A DNA stretch of 64,000 bases from assembly GCA_033032175.1 (NCBI GenBank), contig CM065313.1:20442327-20506326 (forward strand), read 5' to 3'. The notes below the pieces were generated by a model. The model did no database searches, was not told the origin of the DNA, and saw only the letters and a list, made by a program, of their open reading frames with translations. This stretch comes from Saturnia japonica (taxonomy: Eukaryota; Arthropoda; Insecta; Lepidoptera; Saturniidae). The position numbers were made by a program, and so were the translations under genes. Positions 59,075 through 64,000 of this stretch are shown one piece after another; position 1 is the first letter of the stretch, and the number at the start of each line of letters is the position of its first letter.

Positions 59075-59335
59075 GATATCTTTTTTTATCCTACAAAGGT
59101 GGCAAATAAGCTTACGGCCCGCATGATGGTAAGTGGCTACCGTAGCATATGGACGCATGTAATACCATAGGTATCACTAGGCCGTTGCCGACCTTGATCC
59201 CTTTCCCTTAAGGAACTCTGGAAACCATACACACCGCGGAAACACAACGGTAGGTTATATGGCTGCTATGTTCTGTATGGTGCAGGTATTCCACCACCAG
59301 TCGGACTGCCCCAAGTAGAGAGGAATCACTAAATA
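59075..59335 (+). repeat. Dispersed repeat O, copy 2
   Basis: 'gcttacggcccgcatgatgg', 'aggccgttgccgaccttgat', 'aacacaacggtaggttatat' and 'ccaccagtcggactgcccca'. A common lepidopteran repeat type. Confidence 0.55.
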
Positions 59336-59339
59336 AATG

Positions 59340-60140
59340 AAAAAATATCAATAATGAGTCAGAGTTAGTAATTCAGTCATGAGAATGTAGTAGCGCTAAT
59401 AATATGTGAAGGGCCCGAAATGAAAATACGAATAAGTTCTAAGCCTTCCATTTCTTTGTAGATGTCACGCGCCTCGACCTTGTTCAAAGCTGTAACCTTT
59501 GATTTACTCTTTCTCTGACAACTCATAATAAACCTGTTCAGTCTAAAGTCACGTATCTTTGATCAAAATAAAGGGTTCTATTACGTGTTATTCTTTAAAC
59601 AAGGGATGGTTACCCGATCGAACGCTAATAGGAAAAGGAAGATTCGTGACACTGTGTAAAAAAAGCTATTGTTGCAGAAGGAATGAATTATACTGCATAG
59701 GGAAAACACGAGAACAAAAGAATGGGTGGAACCTTCCTATATTTTGTTTCATTTATGTAGTTAGAATTTCATGAAAGGGTAGAAAAAATATTATCTTAAA
59801 GATTTGAAAAAAATTTGGTGTTTGATCGTCTCGAGGCTACAGAGCAAACAGTAGATCGTAGGTCGTATAAGTTGGACATCTCTGCTCTAAAGGGTGTGTT
59901 TAGGGTTGAAGTGTTAGTGACGTGAGTTCGAATCGCACGATGAACATTTTTTATGGTCAGCATAAACTTTTATTTTACTGAATGTTCACATGCTGTTAAC
60001 TGGCAATTAAATCGAAGGTGGTACAAAAATTAACATATTAATTTATCGTCCGCATTCTGATCTTAATCTTAATTAAAATACTTGAAAAGCCGTGATTTCC
60101 AGGTCTATGTATTTATACTACTTTTTTCGGTATAATACAA
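59340..60140. other. Gene-free DNA
   Basis: No coding exon or recognised repeat. A B-box-like 'gagttcgaatcgcacgatga' at about 59924 with an A-box-like 'gttgaagtgttagtgacg' before it may be the head of another tRNA-derived SINE. Confidence 0.35.
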
Positions 60141-60149
60141 GAAAATTTT

Positions 60150-60385
60150 TAAAACAAAAAAAAAAAAGAAAACCAACATCAATGATTTTGAGGAGTTTCC
60201 TAGTGTGTCTTCGAAGTTCAAGATTCAATGCCAGTGACATTAAAATGGTACCACCTTTGAGTTATCTCCTTTCCAATAAAAAACTGACCATATAAATCGG
60301 TTCTTAAACAAAAAAGTTATGGCAGAACATTCACAAAAAAATAACCAGTTTAGAACACTCCTCCTTTTTTTTAATTCGGTTGAAA
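60150..60385 (+). repeat. Dispersed repeat F, copy 7
   Basis: 'gaaaaccaacatcaatgatt', 'cttcgaagttcaagattcaa' and 'aaacaaaaaagttatggcag'. Confidence 0.8.
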
Positions 60386-60599
60386 ATGATAGAAAATACA
60401 ACGATTACGCGTGAAATTTTGATTCTGATTGGTGAAATGATTGCCGGCTATATTCGGCACAAACGAGAAAAATCTCACGCCAAATCTTGTTTTCACATTA
60501 TTGTTTGTATGATTTGTTCTTAATATTTTATTGTTATTATGTTTTTTTTTCTTGTATTTTTTTTTCTATGTGACAATAAATCACTTTCTTTCTTCTTTA

Positions 60600-60840
60600 A
60601 AGTCTACGCGTCGATGGACGTGAGTTCGAATTCCTTGCAATGAGGCTGAGCGCCCGGTGAAGTAAAATATAGTTCCTAACGCACGTCTGGCTCGGTGCCA
60701 CTCTTAAGTTGAAAATCTATCGAGAAGCACCAATAGGTGTATTTTAGGAACTGCACTTGAGAGCCAGTCTTCCACCAGGCTTATCGTGCTACCATCTTCG
60801 GAAACATCACTAAAATCGGGTGAGATTGTGGCCATAATGC
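60600..60840 (+). repeat. SINE family A, copy
   Basis: 'cgatggacgtgagttcgaat' (B-box), 'gttgaaaatctatcgagaag', 'gcacttgagagccagtcttc', 'aggcttatcgtgctaccatc'. Confidence 0.75.
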
Positions 60841-61542
60841 TAAACGTATAAACAGTGAAAAAATATTTTCAAATTTAGGGTAGTAGGTAGTCTTGTCGAG
60901 TAATGTATTATTACCATTTTGCTATGTTTCCGTAAACCAAACATTTAGACTCGATATAGGATTGAAAACAATGTCACTCGATGCTCTGTGTACGGCTACG
61001 ATCCCACTAAGCCACCACTGTTTTAAAACACTTGGATTCTTTCGTAAGAAATCTCTCAGCGTATCGTATAATAGATGTCATGTCTCGAGTGCATAAGAAA
61101 CATCGCGATCACTTAATGGAAATTATTATAATTTGAAATTCTTTACGAAATGAGGAATCACTTATAATAGCGTCGACCGATTTGTACGAAACCAATAATT
61201 TTGTAATCGAGATAACATTTGACTCGGTGATTTTAGTGTTGGGAACTTTAATAAATAATGTGTTATCGACAAGTCGTTAGTATAACGTATTGTTACGACC
61301 TGTTACAACCCGATTAAAAAAAGAGAAAATCCTGTTCCCCAAATATCTCGAAGCAACTACATACTTCTCACGACTTCGAAAACAAAATCAAATAACCGCA
61401 GCGCATGTTTGTTTAAACATCCCAGTTTACACACAAATGAATAGGACTTCTCGCCTCAATTACGTCATCGAGTAGGCATAGAAACTAAACGCCAAGAAAG
61501 TTAGCGACGATTCATGATTTTTCTGCGATTATTTAGTGTAGG

Positions 61543-61785
61543 TATTTAAGCGACTCAGGCGAGGCGCCGAAGCAGTTCACTTTTGAATTATAAAGCGATA
61601 ACATCAAGTGATAAAAGGAAGCGAAACCACAGTGAAATAAATAACAGTGTTGTGAGTTCGTGAAATCTGTAATTGTGTGAAATTCGAATAAAACTTCTTC
61701 ACGTCAACCATCGGCATTTTTATTACCCACCGATGAAACAGTATTATGAACTAATATAAAAGTAGTATGTTAAGTAAAGGTAAAT
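61543..61785 (+). promoter_or_regulatory. Candidate TATA/initiator promoter and 5' leader exon
   Basis: TATTTAAG at 61543-61550 lies 31 bases before the A of GCAGTT (61574), the spacing expected for a TATA box and an arthropod initiator. The following text ('gataacatcaagtgataaaa', 'gtgaaataaataacagtgtt') has the look of an insect 5' leader, and a GTAAAT donor-like site follows near 61780. No downstream coding exon is in the window, so the gene, if any, lies to the right. Inference only. Confidence 0.35.
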
Positions 61786-62039
61786 TATTATTTTTTTAAC
61801 TTTAATTCCAATTAAAACTTTCTCAAGTGAAACTTCTTTTGGGACGGTGCGAATTGGATTTTATGAAACGGAAATGAGTAACGAAAAAGAGATATATATA
61901 TAAATATATATAGAGGTTTTAGACTGTGAGAGAATGCGTTTCTATATAGTTTCCCTATCTTTCGCCTATTGTTAATGTACTCGAAATATATATAAAGAGA
62001 GTCCTCAGGATCGAACCTCGGCATGTACCCAACGAGTTA

Positions 62040-62220
62040 TCCATATTGGTAGGAGTATCGGCTGACGGTAAAGGAAAACATAGTGAGGAAACCGGAATGC
62101 TTTAGAAATGTTCATATAGTTCCACTGTAGGTTGATTTCTCGGCGTTTGATATCGCTAATACCTTCCCTTATGAAGAGGCCTTTGCCCAGTAGCTTGGTC
62201 CTTAGAGGCTACTATAAATA
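62040..62220 (-). repeat. Short repeat adjoining the LINE relic
   Basis: 'cggctgacggtaaaggaaaa', 'catagtgaggaaaccggaat' and 'ggcctttgcccagtagcttg'. The end matches in reverse the 'tgttgggcaaaagc' head at 16975. Confidence 0.5.
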
Positions 62221-62231
62221 TTATTATTATA

Positions 62232-62543
62232 GTAAAAGAAGATATAGTCACACGGATTGAGAAAGTGATGCTTAAATGGTTTGGGCATGTTGAGAGGATG
62301 AATGAAAGAAGAATGACTAAAGAAATTTATAATGCGAGTGTGAAAGGAAATGTTGGAAGAGGAAGGCCTAGACGAACATTAATTGATCAAATTAGAGACG
62401 TTCTGAAAGAAGGTCAGGTTAAGAGTACCCTAAACCGACGAGCATGCATGAAAAGATTAATGAATGTTGAAGAAACGAAAGATGTATGTCAGGATCGTAA
62501 CAGGTGGAAGGACGTGGTCTCTGCCTACTCCGTTGGGAAATAG
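62232..62543 (+). pseudogene. Non-LTR retrotransposon (RTE-like) polymerase C-terminus
   Basis: Open to TAG at 62541-62543: VKEDIVTRIEKVMLKWFGHV, ERMNERRMTKEIYNASVKGN, GRGRPRRTLIDQIRDVLKEG, NRRACMKRLMNVEETKDVCQ, DRNRWKDVVSAYSVGK. LKWFGHVERM...GRGRPR...DR.RWK is the usual end of a LINE polymerase. The frame is uninterrupted but the rest of the element is missing (5'-truncated). Confidence 0.85.
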
Positions 62544-62577
62544 GCGTGATTTATGTAGGTATGTATTATGGTATGTA

Positions 62578-62860
62578 TTATAGTGATGGCACTGTATCTA
62601 ATGGTAAGCACTTTACAACACAAAAACAATGATGACCATCGAAAATTCTGTAAACTATAGCCGGTCATCACTGTCCGCACTGTTATGTCCGCCTATCGAT
62701 AGCTGGATATGCGCCGGTTGATCCCGAAACGTAACAAACCAAAAGAGAGTACCTGTGACAAGCTATTCATATTGATGAAGGGGTTGCGATTCAAACGAGT
62801 GCTCGAGCCCCACTGATGATAACTGGATATATACTTGCTGATCCCGGAAGCTGATATTTA
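62578..62860 (+). repeat. Dispersed repeat K, copy 4
   Basis: 'gcactgtatctaatggtaag', 'ccggttgatcccgaaacgta' and 'actggatatatacttgctga', shared with 19810 and 25112. Confidence 0.5.
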
Positions 62861-63401
62861 TTTTATATCTGACGTATTTCAACGTAAGATGCAACCACTC
62901 CTAGTATAAACTAGGGTTTCATATTTGTATGTATAGTGAGTAAAATAATTACTGTTCTTTTATTTGCAGTACGATACGAAATTGTCTGTTTACTTATACA
63001 AAGAAATTCTTCGCTTAAAGCATTTACTGCTTACTGAAAAAAAAAATTAGCAATTAATTTCATTCTGACTGTATTTTTGGACATGCATAATTAAAAATAG
63101 ACTTAACGGTTTTTCATTATATATTAACGAGAAATCATACGAAATAAAAAGAGTAATTGAATTTATCATTTTAAAATTTATGCGACAAAAAAAATACATA
63201 CTGAAGTAGAAAAATAAAAAACTTCGTAAAATATATAAAGTCGATAGGTATGTAAATAAACATTATTCGATTGAATCATATCAAGATGTCCCATCACTAG
63301 TGGTTGAGAAACGGCACACGTATAAATCGTGGTCGTCTCGTGTGGGTAGTTATTAATTTATTTGTCTGTCAGAACTGGTTGAGCAACGACCAAACAATGG
63401 A

Positions 63402-63656
63402 CAGGAATGTCCATTTATGTCATAATGATCTTTTATGTAAAAAATTATAATGGTAATTAGTTGCATTTGTATTTTTGATCCATGTGTAGGAATGTCCATT
63501 TATGTCATAATGATCTTTTATGTAAAACATTATAATGGTAATTAGTTGCATTTGTATTTTTGATCCATGTGCAGGAATGTCCATTTATGTCATAATGATC
63601 TTTTATGTAAAACATTATAATGGTAATTAGTTGCATTCGTATGTTTGATCCATGTG
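63402..63656 (+). repeat. 85-bp tandem repeat, 3 units
   Basis: Units at 63402-63486, 63487-63571 and 63572-63656. Each begins near CAGGAATGTCCATTTATGTC and ends GATCCATGTG; they differ at only a few bases. AT-rich, no reading frame. Confidence 0.95.
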
Positions 63657-63714
63657 CTTTTACTTCATTTTGAACTTTATTTTCTATTGATAAGTCAACG
63701 TATTATTTTTTTAA

Positions 63715-63950
63715 ATATTCCTGAAGTTTTGTCACATGAAACTATACAAATAATTAAAATTAAAGTGTCTGTTTTGTTGATTTTGACGGGGCTTTTAATG
63801 GCAGATATTTGATGTTTAAAGGAGTAATTTATGCTGTAGAAAAAGAATTAGGGTTCCACGCAAATAAAAAATAATTCAGAAAAACGACGACTTTGGGGAG
63901 CTTCAATGCCTTACGCTGAGTAAACCATAAGATATATTATATCATATTAA
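63715..63950 (+). repeat. Dispersed LINE-tail-like repeat L, copy 2
   Basis: 'attttgacggggcttttaat', 'ggcagatatttgatgt' and 'aattagggttccacgcaaat', collinear with 34560-34740. Confidence 0.6.
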
Positions 63951-64000
63951 TTTACTATATAATGGTGGATCTAAAAAAAACCTGTAAAAATTCAGCGAAA

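Overview
This is nuclear DNA from an insect, most likely a moth or butterfly. The basis is a spliced insect Neurexin-IV gene with GT-AG introns, strongly AT-rich non-coding DNA, and dense copies of short interspersed repeats of kinds familiar from lepidopteran genomes. I see no bacterial-style operons, rRNA, CRISPR array or intact functional tRNA gene.

Left quarter (1-15313, + strand): the 3' part of Neurexin-IV (Nrx-IV, the arthropod Caspr/contactin-associated-protein homologue). Sixteen exons were recovered, and their codon phases join without a break into about 791 codons: end of laminin-G 2, EGF 1, fibrinogen-like region, laminin-G 3, EGF 2, laminin-G 4, juxtamembrane stalk, transmembrane helix, and a short cytoplasmic tail ending in a PDZ-binding E-F-F-I. 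The 5' exons (signal peptide, discoidin domain, laminin-G 1 and most of laminin-G 2) lie upstream of the window. The introns carry repeats: a 529-bp Harbinger-type MITE with perfect 22-bp ends, two palindromic MITEs, an inverted pair of one repeat, an LTR-like block, and a fragment of a retroelement related to the open reading frame at 41 kb.

15.3-64 kb: about 48 kb with no host coding exon that I can support. It starts with a probably long, AT-rich 3' UTR of Nrx-IV. After that come transposon remains: a nearly intact mariner (25395-26676, TA target duplication, D,D34D transposase with one late frameshift), a retroelement C-terminal ORF with a zinc knuckle and a restriction-endonuclease-like motif (41020-41832), three LINE C-terminal relics (19.4, 58.3 and 62.4 kb), a degraded Harbinger-like element with a Myb/SANT-like first exon on the minus strand (51.5-52.8 kb), at least nine tRNA-derived SINE copies in two families, and several other dispersed families. 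Between them are short GC-richer blocks that look single-copy and may be regulatory. Near the right edge are a possible TATA/initiator promoter with a 5' leader (61.5-61.8 kb, + strand) and a 3 x 85-bp tandem repeat.

Nrx-IV is the only host gene supported here. The rest is best read as its 3' flank or a neighbouring gene's regulatory territory, filled with mobile elements. All family assignments come from reading the sequence; no database search was run.
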